Positions 1 through 8,426 are shown, counted from the first letter of the stretch. The stretch is 64,000 nt of DNA from Streptomyces parvulus (GCF_014648855.1 NZ_BMRX01000005.1:248001-312000); one strand, 5' to 3'. Notes: a model not told the origin generated them from the sequence alone. A program made the numbers and translations.

Positions 1-344
1 TCCCGTACCGCGTGCACGAAGGCGAAGGAGGTGGACGAGGCCGGCAGGCCCGCCGTCTGGGCGAGGCCGCGCACCTGCTCCTGCGCTCCCTCCCAGCCGT
101 GCACGAAGCTGCCGCTGGTGCAGGCCCACACCACCGCGTCGGCGCCGGCCAGCCGCAGCTCCTCGACGCCGGCCGCGAGCCTTCCGGGCGAGCCCATCTC
201 CAGCAGCGCGTCCACCCGGTGCGCGTCCTCCCCGATGTCCGTGTGCACCAGGTCCACCCGGATGTCGCTGCCCAGCAGCTGCTCGATGCGTGGATAGTCG
301 TCCTCGCCGGAGTGGCCCGGGTACAGGAATCCCAGTGCTGTCAT
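1..344 (-). CDS. EutA/arylmalonate decarboxylase-like protein, 3' end missing
   Basis: Partial gene: the start codon lies inside the window and the C-terminus runs off the left edge. The 114 visible residues begin MTALGFLYPGHSGEDDYPRI and contain VVWACTSGSF, the first catalytic-cysteine segment of the Asp/Glu racemase superfamily (maleate isomerase, arylmalonate decarboxylase, EutA). Family members use one or two cysteines for cofactor-free isomerisation or decarboxylation of small dicarboxylates. The start overlaps the stop of the upstream gene by four bases (ATGA), so the two paralogues are translationally coupled. The second cysteine motif lies outside the window, so the subfamily cannot be fixed. 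Confidence 0.8.
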   Translation of the reverse strand, partial: MTALGFLYPGHSGEDDYPRIEQLLGSDIRVDLVHTDIGEDAHRVDALLEMGSPGRLAAGVEELRLAGADAVVWACTSGSFVHGWEGAQEQVRGLAQTAGLPASSTSFAFVHAVR

Positions 345-1186
345 GTCCACCCTTCCTGCTGCTGTTCGGTCTCCGGGCCGTCCGTGACGCCCGGCATGTC
401 CGCCACTGCGGGGCCGGCCGGTCCCGGCACCGCGGGGCCGGTGCGCGCCGACGGATCGGTCAGCGCCTGATAAGGCCCCACGGCACGGGTACCCAGCCGG
501 CGCAGCGCCGCCCACATCGTCACTTGGTTGGCCGAGATCACCGGGATCCGCAGCTCCGCCTCCAGCTGCGGGATGACGTCGTAGGTGGGGAGGTTCGTGC
601 AGGAGATGAAGAGGGCGTCCGCCGCACCCTCGGCCGGTACCGCCCGGCGCGCCATCTCGGCGACGTCGCGGTACGGCACCTTCCAGATGTGCCGGGTCAG
701 CCCCATGAAGGCGCAGCCGGTGACGGTGACCCCGGCCTCGGCGATGTACGCCTCCAGCGCCCGGGTGACGGACACGGTGTACGGCGTCACCAGCGCGAGC
801 CGGCGCACGCCCAACTCGGCCAGCGCGTCGAGCAACGCGCCGGAGGTGGTCACGGACGGGACTGCGCCCGCCCAGGTCATCGCCTCGCACATCGCCCGCT
901 CGCCGGCGACGCCGCCGACGAAGCTGCCCGAGGTGCAGGCGTAGGCGACGACCTCGGGAGCGATGGCGTTGAGCGTGCGCACCGCCTCGCCGAGGGTCTC
1001 GTGCTCACTCACCAGCCGCGCGAGGTCGAGGCTGACCTCCACGGGGACGAAGGGGGTCCGCGTCATGTGCAGCGAGACCTCGTCGGGCACCCATCGCCAC
1101 AGTTCGCGATCGAGTGCGAAGTCGAAGGGGGCGACCACGCCGACCCCGCGTTGCGGAGCTGGTCCGCCGAGAAAGGAGATGTCCAT
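341..1186 (-). CDS. maleate cis-trans isomerase / arylmalonate decarboxylase family protein (EutA-like)
   Basis: A 281-residue cytoplasmic enzyme of the Asp/Glu racemase superfamily. Two cysteine motifs are visible, YACTSGSF near residue 89 and ISCTNLPTYD near residue 200, the spacing expected of the two-cysteine maleate isomerase/AMDase/EutA group. I chose the ATG at 1186 (MDISFLGG) because it matches the family N-terminus; a GTG at 1204 would add six residues. The C-terminal 40 residues are Pro/Gly/Ala-rich and probably disordered. It is divergent from the hydroxyacid dehydrogenase and amidase genes and coupled to a second paralogue downstream. Its link to the ehu transporter block suggests a catabolic role on a small carboxylate; the substrate is not shown by the sequence. 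Confidence 0.85.
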   Translation of the reverse strand: MDISFLGGPAPQRGVGVVAPFDFALDRELWRWVPDEVSLHMTRTPFVPVEVSLDLARLVSEHETLGEAVRTLNAIAPEVVAYACTSGSFVGGVAGERAMCEAMTWAGAVPSVTTSGALLDALAELGVRRLALVTPYTVSVTRALEAYIAEAGVTVTGCAFMGLTRHIWKVPYRDVAEMARRAVPAEGAADALFISCTNLPTYDVIPQLEAELRIPVISANQVTMWAALRRLGTRAVGPYQALTDPSARTGPAVPGPAGPAVADMPGVTDGPETEQQQEGWT

Positions 1187-1373
1187 GGCACGCACCGGCC
1201 TCACACTGAGGAAGGAGAGGGCAACGCACCGTTACGCACGGCCGTGTTGACGAAGGTAGGTTGCGGTGCGAGCGTGGTCAATCCGCCCGCGTCACTCCGA
1301 GGTCAACAGCCGGTTAACTTCCGCGTCGACACCCGAACAGCCCCCGTTCCCCGTACCGGAGACACGCCTGCCG

Positions 1374-2321
1374 ATGAGCACGCCCACGCTTCTCGTCCTG
1401 GACGCCGAACCCCTCCCCCGGCTGGGCCGGCTGACCGGCCGGGCCCGGATCGAGCACACCGACGCGTCGTCCCTCGCCGAGCGGCTGCCGCACGCGGACG
1501 TGCTGCTCGTGTGGGACTTCACCTCGCACGCGGTGCGCGAGGCGTGGCCCGGCGGCGGTCCGCGGCCCCGCTGGGTGCACACCGCGAGCGCCGGGGTGGA
1601 CCACCTGATGTGTCCGGAACTGGCCGACTCCGAGACCGTGGTGACCAACGCGCGCGGCGTCTTCGACCAGCCGATCGCCGAGTACGTCGCCGCGCTCGTG
1701 CTGGCGATGGCGAAGGACCTGCCGACGACGCTGCGGCTGCAGGGCGAGCGGACCTGGCGGCACCGCGAGTCGACGCGGGTGGCCGGGACCCGCGCCTGCG
1801 TGGTCGGTTCCGGGCCGATCGGGCGGGCGATCGCGCGGACCCTCAAGGCGCTCGGCATCACCACCGCGCTGGTCGGCCGCACCGCCCGCACCGGCGTGCA
1901 CGGCCCGGACGAACTGGACCGGCTCCTCGCCCGCGCCGACTGGGTGATCGCCGCGGCACCGCTGACCGACGACACGCGCGGCATGTTCGACGCCCGGCGG
2001 TTCGGGGTGATGCAGCCCTCCGCCCGGTTCGTGAACGTGGGGCGCGGTCAGCTGGTCGTCGAGGACGACCTGGCCGAGGCGTTGAACCGGCGCTGGATCG
2101 CGGGCGCCGCACTGGACGTGCTGAGCCGGGAGCCGCTGGCGCCGGAGAGTCCGCTGTGGGGCGTCCCGGACCTGATCATCTCCCCGCACATGAGCGGGGA
2201 CACGGTCGGCTGGCGGGACGAACTCGGCGCGCAGTTCGTGGAGTTGTTCGAGAGCTGGGCGGCGGGCCGGCCGCTGGCCAACGTGGTCGACAAGAAGCGC
2301 GGATACGTGCCCGGACACTGA
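1374..2321 (+). CDS. D-2-hydroxyacid dehydrogenase, NAD-dependent
   Basis: A 315-residue member of the D-isomer-specific 2-hydroxyacid dehydrogenase family, which interconverts 2-oxoacids and D-2-hydroxyacids with NAD(P)H. The Rossmann motif reads VVGSGPIGRAIARTLKALG (near residue 142). The catalytic Arg is in NVGRGQLV, the Glu in LDVLSREPL and the His in IISPHMSG. I start at the ATG of MSTPTLLVLDAEPLP; the frame is open further upstream but that extension resembles no family N-terminus. The amidase follows 24 bp downstream, so the two are probably one operon, divergent from the EutA-like genes. Its place suggests it reduces or oxidises an intermediate of the ehu-associated pathway. Confidence 0.88.
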   Translation: MSTPTLLVLDAEPLPRLGRLTGRARIEHTDASSLAERLPHADVLLVWDFTSHAVREAWPGGGPRPRWVHTASAGVDHLMCPELADSETVVTNARGVFDQPIAEYVAALVLAMAKDLPTTLRLQGERTWRHRESTRVAGTRACVVGSGPIGRAIARTLKALGITTALVGRTARTGVHGPDELDRLLARADWVIAAAPLTDDTRGMFDARRFGVMQPSARFVNVGRGQLVVEDDLAEALNRRWIAGAALDVLSREPLAPESPLWGVPDLIISPHMSGDTVGWRDELGAQFVELFESWAAGRPLANVVDKKRGYVPGH

Positions 2322-2345
2322 CGGACCTGGAAGGCGGGAGGGTGC

Positions 2346-3725
2346 ATGACCGACCTCACGGAGCTGACCGCGGTGCAGCTCGTCGACGGTTACCGCAAGG
2401 GCGTCTTCAGCCCCGTCGAGGTGACCCGGGCGGCCCTGGAGCGGGCCGGGCGGATCCAGCCGGAGGTGAACGCCTTCGTCCGGCTGACCGAGGAGGAGGC
2501 CCTCGACCGGGCCCGGCGGTCGGAGGAGCGGTGGCGGCGCGGGGAGCCGTGCGGGCGGCTGGACGGGGTGCCGGTCACGGTGAAGGACATCCTCCTGACG
2601 CGCGCCCAGCCCACCCTGCGCGGCTCGCGGGCCGTGTCGCCCGACGGCCCGTGGGACGAGGACGCCCCCTCGGTCGCGCGGCTGCGCGAGCACGGCGCGG
2701 TGTTCCTCGGCAAGACGACCACGCCGGAGTTCGGCTGGAAGGGCGTCACGGACTCGCCGCTGTCCGGCATCACCCGCAACCCGCACGACCCCTCCCGTAC
2801 GGCGGGCGGTTCCAGCGGGGGCGCGGCGGCGGCCGTGGCGCTCGGGGCGGGTCCCCTGGCGCTCGGCACGGACGGCGGCGGGAGCGTGCGCATCCCGGCG
2901 TCCTTCTGCGGCGTCTTCGGCCTGAAACCGACGTACGGGCGGGTGCCGCTGTACCCGGCGAGCGCGTTCGGCACCCTCGCGCACGTCGGCCCGATCACCC
3001 GGGACGCGGCGGACGCGGCGCTGCTCCTCGACGTCATCGCCGCCCCCGACGCGCGGGACTGGTCGGCGCTGGGCCCCGCGCCCGGTTCGTACACCGAGGC
3101 GCTGGCCGGCGGGGTGCGGGGGCTGCGGGTGGCGTACTCGCCCTCGCTCGGCGGGCAGGTGGCGGTGCGTCCGGCGGTGGCGAAGGGGGTCCGGCGGGCG
3201 GTGCAGCGGCTGGCGGACCTGGGCGCCTACGTGGCGGAGGTGGACCCGGACTTCACGGACCCGGTGGAGGCCTTCCACACGCTGTGGTTCAGCGGGGCGG
3301 CGCGCGTGGTCCAGCATCTGCGGGCGGGACAGCGGGAGCTGCTCGACCCGGGGCTGCGGGAGATCGTCGGGGCGGGCTCCCGGTACTCGGCGCTGGACTA
3401 CCTGGCCGCGGTGGACGTCCGCATGGAGCTGGGCCGCCGGATGGGCCGCTTCCACGAGGAGTACGACCTGCTGGTCACGCCGACGCTGCCGATCACGGCG
3501 TTCGAGGCGGGCGCCGAGGTGCCGAAGGGATCCGGCCACCGGCGGTGGACCGGGTGGACGCCCTTCACCTACCCCTTCAACCTGACCCAGCAGCCCGCCG
3601 CGTCGGTCCCGGCGGGCACCGACGGGGACGGGCTCCCCGTCGGCGTGCAGCTGGTGGCCGCCCGGCACCGCGACGACCTGGTCCTGCGCGCGGCCCACGC
3701 GCTGTACGGGGCCGGGCCCGGGTAG
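2346..3725 (+). CDS. amidase (amidase signature family)
   Basis: A 459-residue amidase signature enzyme that hydrolyses a carboxamide to acid and ammonia. The Ser-cisSer-Lys triad is complete: Lys in VTVKDILL (near residue 82), the glycine/serine loop RTAGGSSGGAAAAV and the nucleophile region GTDGGGSVRIPASFCG, followed by GLKPTYGRVP. Length is normal and no signal peptide is seen, so it is cytoplasmic. It begins 24 bp after the hydroxyacid dehydrogenase and ends before a strong hairpin shared with the convergent DUF3830 gene. An amidase beside an uptake system for small polar compounds suggests the imported substrate or an intermediate carries an amide or ring amide. Confidence 0.9.
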   Translation: MTDLTELTAVQLVDGYRKGVFSPVEVTRAALERAGRIQPEVNAFVRLTEEEALDRARRSEERWRRGEPCGRLDGVPVTVKDILLTRAQPTLRGSRAVSPDGPWDEDAPSVARLREHGAVFLGKTTTPEFGWKGVTDSPLSGITRNPHDPSRTAGGSSGGAAAAVALGAGPLALGTDGGGSVRIPASFCGVFGLKPTYGRVPLYPASAFGTLAHVGPITRDAADAALLLDVIAAPDARDWSALGPAPGSYTEALAGGVRGLRVAYSPSLGGQVAVRPAVAKGVRRAVQRLADLGAYVAEVDPDFTDPVEAFHTLWFSGAARVVQHLRAGQRELLDPGLREIVGAGSRYSALDYLAAVDVRMELGRRMGRFHEEYDLLVTPTLPITAFEAGAEVPKGSGHRRWTGWTPFTYPFNLTQQPAASVPAGTDGDGLPVGVQLVAARHRDDLVLRAAHALYGAGPG

Positions 3726-3727
3726 CC

Positions 3728-3760
3728 GCGGGCGGCCGGCGGACGGGGCCGGCCGCCCGC
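3728..3760. terminator. bidirectional rho-independent-type hairpin
   Basis: A perfect 13-bp GC stem (3728-3740 with 3748-3760) and a 7-nt loop lie between the convergent amidase and DUF3830 genes. There is no T-tract, which is usual in Streptomyces. Confidence 0.75.
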
Positions 3761-3779
3761 TGGGGCGGCACGCGGCCCC

Positions 3780-4274
3780 CTACGCCCGCCGGAAGCCGAG
3801 CGTCTCCCCCGCCGCCCCCGTGCGCCACAGGTCGTTGCAGGCCTCGGCCATCGCGTCGAGGCCGTCGACGATCTGCCCCCAGACGGTGCCGGGGACCCAG
3901 CCGACGTCGGCGTTGAGCAGCAGGTTGTTGCGCTCGTAGAACAGGGCGAGGTCGACGAGGGTGGTGCCCGGGCGGACCTCGCGGTCGTAGCCGTACGCCT
4001 TGGTGCCCAGTTCGGCGCCGGCGAAGGCGAAATAGCACAGGTCACCCGGAATGGGGGTCACCGTCGGGTTCTCCAGCGGTGGCTCGGATGTCGCGAAGGG
4101 CGGGAAAAGGGCGTAGATCTCGTTGCGGGCGTATTTGGCGTGGTAGACGTCGCTGCCGAGGGGGAGCGCGTCCCAGACGGCCTGGCAGGTGATCGGGGCC
4201 CGGTCGTCGAGCAGTTGGGCCGTGCACGTGATTCCGCGCTTGACCAGCGAGACTTCGATGTAGCGATCAGCCAT
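3780..4274 (-). CDS. DUF3830 family protein (cyclophilin-like fold)
   Basis: A 164-residue protein with the DUF3830 hallmarks: a TAQLLDDRAPITCQAVWDALP start, YARNEIYALFPPF and the segment PIPGDLCYFAFAG. The family has a cyclophilin-like beta-barrel and no established biochemical function. It recurs beside amidases, racemase-superfamily enzymes and polar-substrate transporters. The ATG of MADRYIEV is used; an ATG nine bases further upstream (4283) is possible. The gene sits in antisense orientation between the amidase and ehuB, with its own promoter region shared with ehuB. Confidence 0.82.
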   Translation of the reverse strand: MADRYIEVSLVKRGITCTAQLLDDRAPITCQAVWDALPLGSDVYHAKYARNEIYALFPPFATSEPPLENPTVTPIPGDLCYFAFAGAELGTKAYGYDREVRPGTTLVDLALFYERNNLLLNADVGWVPGTVWGQIVDGLDAMAEACNDLWRTGAAGETLGFRRA

Positions 4275-4296
4275 GCCCTCCATGGCAGTGCCCCGC

Positions 4297-4322
4297 GGCC
4301 CCGCGGTCAAGAGCGCGGGGCC
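4297..4322. promoter_or_regulatory. inverted repeat in the divergent DUF3830/ehuB promoter region
   Basis: A perfect 9-bp inverted repeat (4297-4305 with 4314-4322, half-site GGCCCCGCG) lies between the divergent starts of the DUF3830 gene and ehuB. A second short dyad CCGA-N4-TCGG follows at 4321-4332. Position fits an operator for the IclR regulator of this block, but I cannot tell it from a chance GC-rich hairpin. Confidence 0.4.
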
Positions 4323-4381
4323 GAGGTATCGGACTGAAAACGGTCGGCATAACCCCTCCCCCTTCGGGTAGCTGCGCGCCC

Positions 4382-5311
4382 ATGGCTCCACCACACAGAA
4401 CCCCTCCATGGGGTATATCCGACCAAAGGTCCAGGACAGCCGGACCCACACGCCGGTCGCTGCTCGCGGGGGTCGCGGCGCTCGGCGCACTGGGAGCGGC
4501 CGGCTGCTCGCGGGTGGCCACCGCGTCCGGCGAGGAGGGAGGCGACCTCCTCGACCGGCTCCGGGCCCAGGGCGTCGCCCGGCTCGGTATCGCGGGCGAG
4601 ATCCCCTTCGGGTACATCGACAAGAACGGTGAGCTGACCGGCGAGGCACCCGAGCTGGCCAAGGTCATCTTCAAGCGCCTCGGAGTGGACCGGGTGCAGC
4701 CGGTGCCGACGGAGTTCGGCTCCCTCATCCCGGGGCTGGCGTCGCAGCAGTTCGACGTCGTGGCCGCCGGCATGTACATCAACCCCGACCGCTGCCAGCA
4801 GGTCATCTTCTCCGACCCCGACTACCAGATGCTCGACGCGTACATCGTGCGCAAGGGCAACCCGCTCGGGCTGCGCGACTACAAGGACGTCGTCGAGAAG
4901 AAGGCCAAGTTCGCGACGGGCACCGGCTACGCGGAGATCGCCTACGCGGTGGAGCACGGGTACAAGGAGGACGACATCCTGATCGTCCCCGACCAGGTGG
5001 CCGGTCTCAACGCCGTCGAGTCCGGGCGCGTGGACGTCTTCGCGGGGACGGCGCTGACCGTGCGCGAGGTGGTCAAGAAGTCCAGCAAGGCGGAGGCGAC
5101 CGAGGCGTTCGCGCCCCTGGTCGACGGCAAGCCGCACGTCGACGGCGGCGGCTTCGCCTTCCGCCCGGACGAGACCAACCTGCGGGACGCCTTCAACGTC
5201 GAGCTGCAGAAGCTCAAGAAGAGCGGCGAACTGCTGCGCATCCTCAAGCCCTTCGGTTTCACCGAGAACGAGATGACCGATCTGACCGCGAAGGAGCTGT
5301 GCGGCGGATGA
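4382..5311 (+). CDS. ehuB: ectoine/hydroxyectoine-type ABC transporter substrate-binding lipoprotein EhuB
   Basis: A 309-residue solute-binding protein of the polar amino-acid family. The N-terminus has a twin-arginine segment TRRSLLAGVAALGALGAAGC ending in a lipobox cysteine, so it is probably exported by Tat and lipid-anchored. The binding domain is typical (LGIAGEIPFGYIDKNGELTG, FDVVAAGMYINPDRCQQVIF). The layout, two permeases overlapping by ATGA/GTGA and a last ATPase gene, is that of ehuBCDA, and the protein resembles EhuB. The name reflects homology only: the usual ectoine hydrolase genes are absent here, so the ligand may be another cyclic or amide compound. Confidence 0.85.
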   Translation: MAPPHRTPPWGISDQRSRTAGPTRRSLLAGVAALGALGAAGCSRVATASGEEGGDLLDRLRAQGVARLGIAGEIPFGYIDKNGELTGEAPELAKVIFKRLGVDRVQPVPTEFGSLIPGLASQQFDVVAAGMYINPDRCQQVIFSDPDYQMLDAYIVRKGNPLGLRDYKDVVEKKAKFATGTGYAEIAYAVEHGYKEDDILIVPDQVAGLNAVESGRVDVFAGTALTVREVVKKSSKAEATEAFAPLVDGKPHVDGGGFAFRPDETNLRDAFNVELQKLKKSGELLRILKPFGFTENEMTDLTAKELCGG

Positions 5312-6009
5312 CCTCGGGACTGTGGGAACTCGTACTCCAGGGCATCTGGGTCACCGTCCAGCTGCTCTTCTTCAGCACCCTGCTGGCGACCGCCGTCTCC
5401 TTCGTGGTCGGCATCGCGCGCACCCACCGGCTGTGGATCGTCCGCTTCCTCGCGGGCTTCTACACCGAGGTGTTCCGCGGCACCTCGGCGCTGGTGATGA
5501 TCTTCTGGGTGTTCTTCGTGCTGCCCCCGGCCTTCGGCTGGCAGCTGGTGCCGATGTGGGCGGGCACGCTGGCGCTCGGCCTGACCTACGGCGCGTACGG
5601 CTCCGAGATCGTGCGCGGCGCGCTCGGCGCGGTCGACCCGGCGCAGCGGGAGGGCGGCATCGCGCTGAGCTTCACGCCCTGGCAGCGGATGAGGCTGATC
5701 CTGCTGCCGCAGGCCGTGCCGGAGATGATCCCGCCCTTCTCCAACCTGCTGATCGAACTGCTCAAGGGCACCGCCCTGGTCTCGATCATGGGCATGGGCG
5801 ACCTGGCCTTCAGCGGCAACCTGGTGCGCCTCGCGCTCCAGGAGAGCGCCGAGATCTACACGTACATCCTGCTGATCTACTTCGTGATCGCCTTCCTGCT
5901 CACGCGCGTGATGCGCGGCCTGGAGAAGAAGCTCAAGGCGGGTGTCGGCAAGGCACCGCGGAAGAAGACGGCGGCCGTGCCGGTGCCCGAGGGAAGTGGT
6001 GTGTCGTGA
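5308..6009 (+). CDS. ehuC: polar amino-acid/ectoine ABC transporter permease EhuC
   Basis: A 233-residue inner-membrane permease of the His/Glu/Gln type with about five hydrophobic segments and the EAA loop EGGIALSFTPWQRMRLILLP that contacts the ATPase. The ATG at 5308 overlaps the ehuB stop (ATGA) and is preceded by AAGGAG at 5291-5296, so I prefer it to an in-frame GTG nine bases earlier. The C-terminus is Lys-rich and cytoplasmic. Confidence 0.88.
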   Translation: MTSGLWELVLQGIWVTVQLLFFSTLLATAVSFVVGIARTHRLWIVRFLAGFYTEVFRGTSALVMIFWVFFVLPPAFGWQLVPMWAGTLALGLTYGAYGSEIVRGALGAVDPAQREGGIALSFTPWQRMRLILLPQAVPEMIPPFSNLLIELLKGTALVSIMGMGDLAFSGNLVRLALQESAEIYTYILLIYFVIAFLLTRVMRGLEKKLKAGVGKAPRKKTAAVPVPEGSGVS

Positions 6010-6656
6010 ACTGGGACTGGAGCGCGGTCTCCGACTTCATGCCGCACTTCTGGGACGGTCTGCTGGTCACCCTGCAGATCCTGGTCCTGGGCTCGGCGGT
6101 GTCGTTCGCCCTGGGCCTGGTGTGGGCGCTGCTGATGCGCGTGCCGAGCCGCTGGGTGACCTGGCCGATCGGCGTCGTCACCGAGTTCGTCCGGAACACC
6201 CCGCTGCTGGTGCAGCTGTTCTTCCTCTTCTACGTGCTGCCCGAGTGGAACATCACCTTCTCGGCGCTCACCACCGGTGTGGTCGCCATCGGCCTGCACT
6301 ACTCGACGTACACGATGCAGGTCTACCGGGCCGGCATCGAGGCGGTGCCGGTCGGCCAGTGGGAGGCCGCGACGGCGCTCAACCTGCCGCTGCGGCGGAC
6401 GTGGACGGCGGTCATCCTGCCGCAGGCCATCCGCCGCGTGGTGCCCGCCCTCGGCAACTACGTGATCTCCATGCTCAAGGACACGCCGCTGCTGATGGCG
6501 ATCACGGTGCTGGAGATGCTCGGCGAGGCCCGGCTGTTCTCGCAGCAGAACTTCCAGTTCACCGAGCCCCTCACGGTGATCGGTGTGGCCTTCATCATCA
6601 TCTCCTACCTGGCCTCCCTTGCCCTGCGAGCCCTGGAGCGACGCCTTGTCCACTGA
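6006..6656 (+). CDS. ehuD: polar amino-acid/ectoine ABC transporter permease EhuD
   Basis: A 216-residue second permease. It starts at a GTG overlapping the ehuC stop (GTGA), with GAGGGAAG upstream. The EAA loop reads EAATALNLPLRRTWTAVILP. It forms the membrane channel with EhuC. The frame is open upstream through ehuC, but the translation there is not protein-like, so the GTG is the real start. Confidence 0.88.
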   Translation: MNWDWSAVSDFMPHFWDGLLVTLQILVLGSAVSFALGLVWALLMRVPSRWVTWPIGVVTEFVRNTPLLVQLFFLFYVLPEWNITFSALTTGVVAIGLHYSTYTMQVYRAGIEAVPVGQWEAATALNLPLRRTWTAVILPQAIRRVVPALGNYVISMLKDTPLLMAITVLEMLGEARLFSQQNFQFTEPLTVIGVAFIIISYLASLALRALERRLVH

Positions 6657-7431
6657 CACCCTGCCCAACCCCGAGAAGAGCCCCGAGCGGAGCGGCTCCG
6701 AGCTGATCCGCCTGGAGCGGGTCACCAAGAGATTCGGGGACAACACCGTCCTCGACAACCTCGACTTCGCCGTGGACGCGGGCAAGCACGTCACCCTGAT
6801 CGGCCCGTCCGGCTCGGGCAAGACGACGATCCTGCGGCTGCTGATGACGCTGCTCAAGCCCGACGAGGGCACGATCACCGTGGACGGGCAGAAGCTGTTC
6901 CCGGCGAGCGAGAAGGAGCGGCGGGAGGTCCGCAAGCAGATCGGGATGGTGTTCCAGCAGTTCAACCTGTTCCCGAACATGACGGTGCTGCGCAACATCA
7001 CCGAGGCCCCGGTCACCGTGCTCGGGCTGTCCAAGGACGAGGCCGTGGAGCGGGCCAGGGAGCTGCTCGACATGGTGGGCCTCGGCGACAAGTGCGACGC
7101 GCACCCCGCCCAGCTCTCCGGCGGCCAGCAGCAGCGGGTGGCGATCGCCCGGGCGCTGGCGATGCGGCCGAAGGTGCTGCTCCTCGACGAGGTCACCTCG
7201 GCGCTCGACCCCGAGCTGGTCGCGGGCGTCCTCGACCTGCTCAGGGACATCGCGCGCAGCACGGACATCACCATGCTGTGCGTGACCCACGAGATGAACT
7301 TCGCCCGGGACATATCGGACCAGGTGCTGATGTTCGACTCGGGCCGGGTCATAGAGGCCGGCCCGCCGGAGAAGATCTTCAGCGAGCCGGAGCACGACCG
7401 GACGCGGGAGTTTCTCAGCGCGGTGCTCTGA
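6646..7431 (+). CDS. ehuA: polar amino-acid/ectoine ABC transporter ATPase EhuA
   Basis: A 261-residue ABC ATPase with Walker A GPSGSGKTT, signature LSGGQQQRVAIARAL, Walker B VLLLDEVTSALD and switch His in CVTHEMNFA. It energises EhuCD. The probable start is the TTG at 6646, placed 7 nt after GGAG and overlapping the end of ehuD by 11 bp; the next in-frame ATG is deep in the ATPase fold, and the upstream one lies within ehuD. It is the last gene of the transport operon and is followed by a hairpin. Confidence 0.9.
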   Translation: MSTDTLPNPEKSPERSGSELIRLERVTKRFGDNTVLDNLDFAVDAGKHVTLIGPSGSGKTTILRLLMTLLKPDEGTITVDGQKLFPASEKERREVRKQIGMVFQQFNLFPNMTVLRNITEAPVTVLGLSKDEAVERARELLDMVGLGDKCDAHPAQLSGGQQQRVAIARALAMRPKVLLLDEVTSALDPELVAGVLDLLRDIARSTDITMLCVTHEMNFARDISDQVLMFDSGRVIEAGPPEKIFSEPEHDRTREFLSAVL

Positions 7432-7453
7432 GCCCGGCCGCCGCCGTGACGAC

Positions 7454-7498
7454 GTGGCGTGCCCCAACGTCCCAGGCCGGGGCGCCGGGGCACGCCAC
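7454..7498 (+). terminator. hairpin terminator after ehuA
   Basis: A perfect 12-bp stem, GTGGCGTGCCCC at 7454-7465 with its complement at 7487-7498, and a 21-nt loop lie just after the ehuA stop. It separates the transport operon from the IclR gene. Confidence 0.7.
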
Positions 7499-7667
7499 CG
7501 GCATATGACAGCGGGTCATCGCCGCAGCTGGGGGCGGCGAAATCTCGCCAACACCCCCTCACTCCGGGCCTCTTGGCGGCTATCGTGGAGGGGATCCGCT
7601 GTCCGGACCGGGGGCACAGGCAGGGACAGGGGCAGGGGCCTACCAGCGAGCGCAGGGGGAGACCACC

Positions 7668-8426
7668 GTGGCGCTTCAGCACAAGCCGACCGCGCCGCGC
7701 CACTCGGCCCAGGACGCCCTGCGCGTCCTGGAGACCGTGACGCGGCACACCTCCGGAGTCACCGCCGCCGAACTCGGCCGCGGCTCCGGCCTCGACCTCG
7801 AGCGGCTGCCGGCACTGCTGCGCATGCTGCGCCGCGAGGGCTACGTCGAGCAGACCGCCGACGGCGCCTACGTCACCGGCGAGGCCCTGGCCCGCCTGGG
7901 CTCGGCCGACGGCCGCGAGCAGGCGGTGCGCGACAAGCTCCAGCGCACCCTGGACCGGCTGCGCGACTCGGTGGGCGCCGCCGTCTACATCAGCCGGTAC
8001 GTCGACGGCGAGGTCAGCGTCACCCAGTACGCCGACAGCCCGGCCACGCCCAAGGTCAACGAGTGGGTCGACTTCAAGGTCTCGGCGCACGCGACCGCGG
8101 TCGGCAAGAGCCTGCTGACCCAGCTGGACCACGCGGGCCGCCGCGATCACCTGGCCCGGCACCGGATGGCCCGGCTGACCTCGCGCACCATCACCAGCGA
8201 CAAGCTCCTGCTGTCCCGGCTGGAGTCCCAGCCGCCCACGGTGCCGGTCCTCGACCTCCAGGAGTACGCGGTGGGCACGGTCTGCGCGGCCGTCCCGATC
8301 ACCGCCGGCGCGTCGGTGGGCTGCCTGGCCCTGTCGCTGCCGGTGGAGCACGCGCACCGGCTGCGCGAGGCCGCCGACGAGCTGAACCGGAACGCGGCGC
8401 CGGTGCTCCTGTCGCTGACGATCTAG
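7668..8426 (+). CDS. IclR family transcriptional regulator
   Basis: A 252-residue regulator. The N-terminal winged helix spans about residues 10-65 (ALRVLETVTRHTSGVTAAELG...LPALLRMLRREGYVEQ). The C-terminal IclR effector domain includes SAHATAVGKSLLTQL and GTVCAAVPITAGASVGCLALSLP. It starts at GTG with a GGGGGAG site. IclR proteins sense small carboxylates and often control adjacent catabolic genes, so it is the likely regulator of the ehu block upstream; this rests on proximity only. Confidence 0.88.
   Translation: MALQHKPTAPRHSAQDALRVLETVTRHTSGVTAAELGRGSGLDLERLPALLRMLRREGYVEQTADGAYVTGEALARLGSADGREQAVRDKLQRTLDRLRDSVGAAVYISRYVDGEVSVTQYADSPATPKVNEWVDFKVSAHATAVGKSLLTQLDHAGRRDHLARHRMARLTSRTITSDKLLLSRLESQPPTVPVLDLQEYAVGTVCAAVPITAGASVGCLALSLPVEHAHRLREAADELNRNAAPVLLSLTI

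Noticed and set aside
1314..3698. Minus-strand frame of 794 codons opposite the dehydrogenase and amidase
   Set aside because: Its translation is His/Arg/Gln-rich and matches nothing. The plus-strand genes carry full catalytic motifs.
290..3916. Very long open frame (1208 codons) on the plus strand
   Set aside because: It runs in another frame over the EutA-like gene, dehydrogenase and amidase. Its translation is Arg/Gly/Ala-rich without family motifs, a high-GC shadow.
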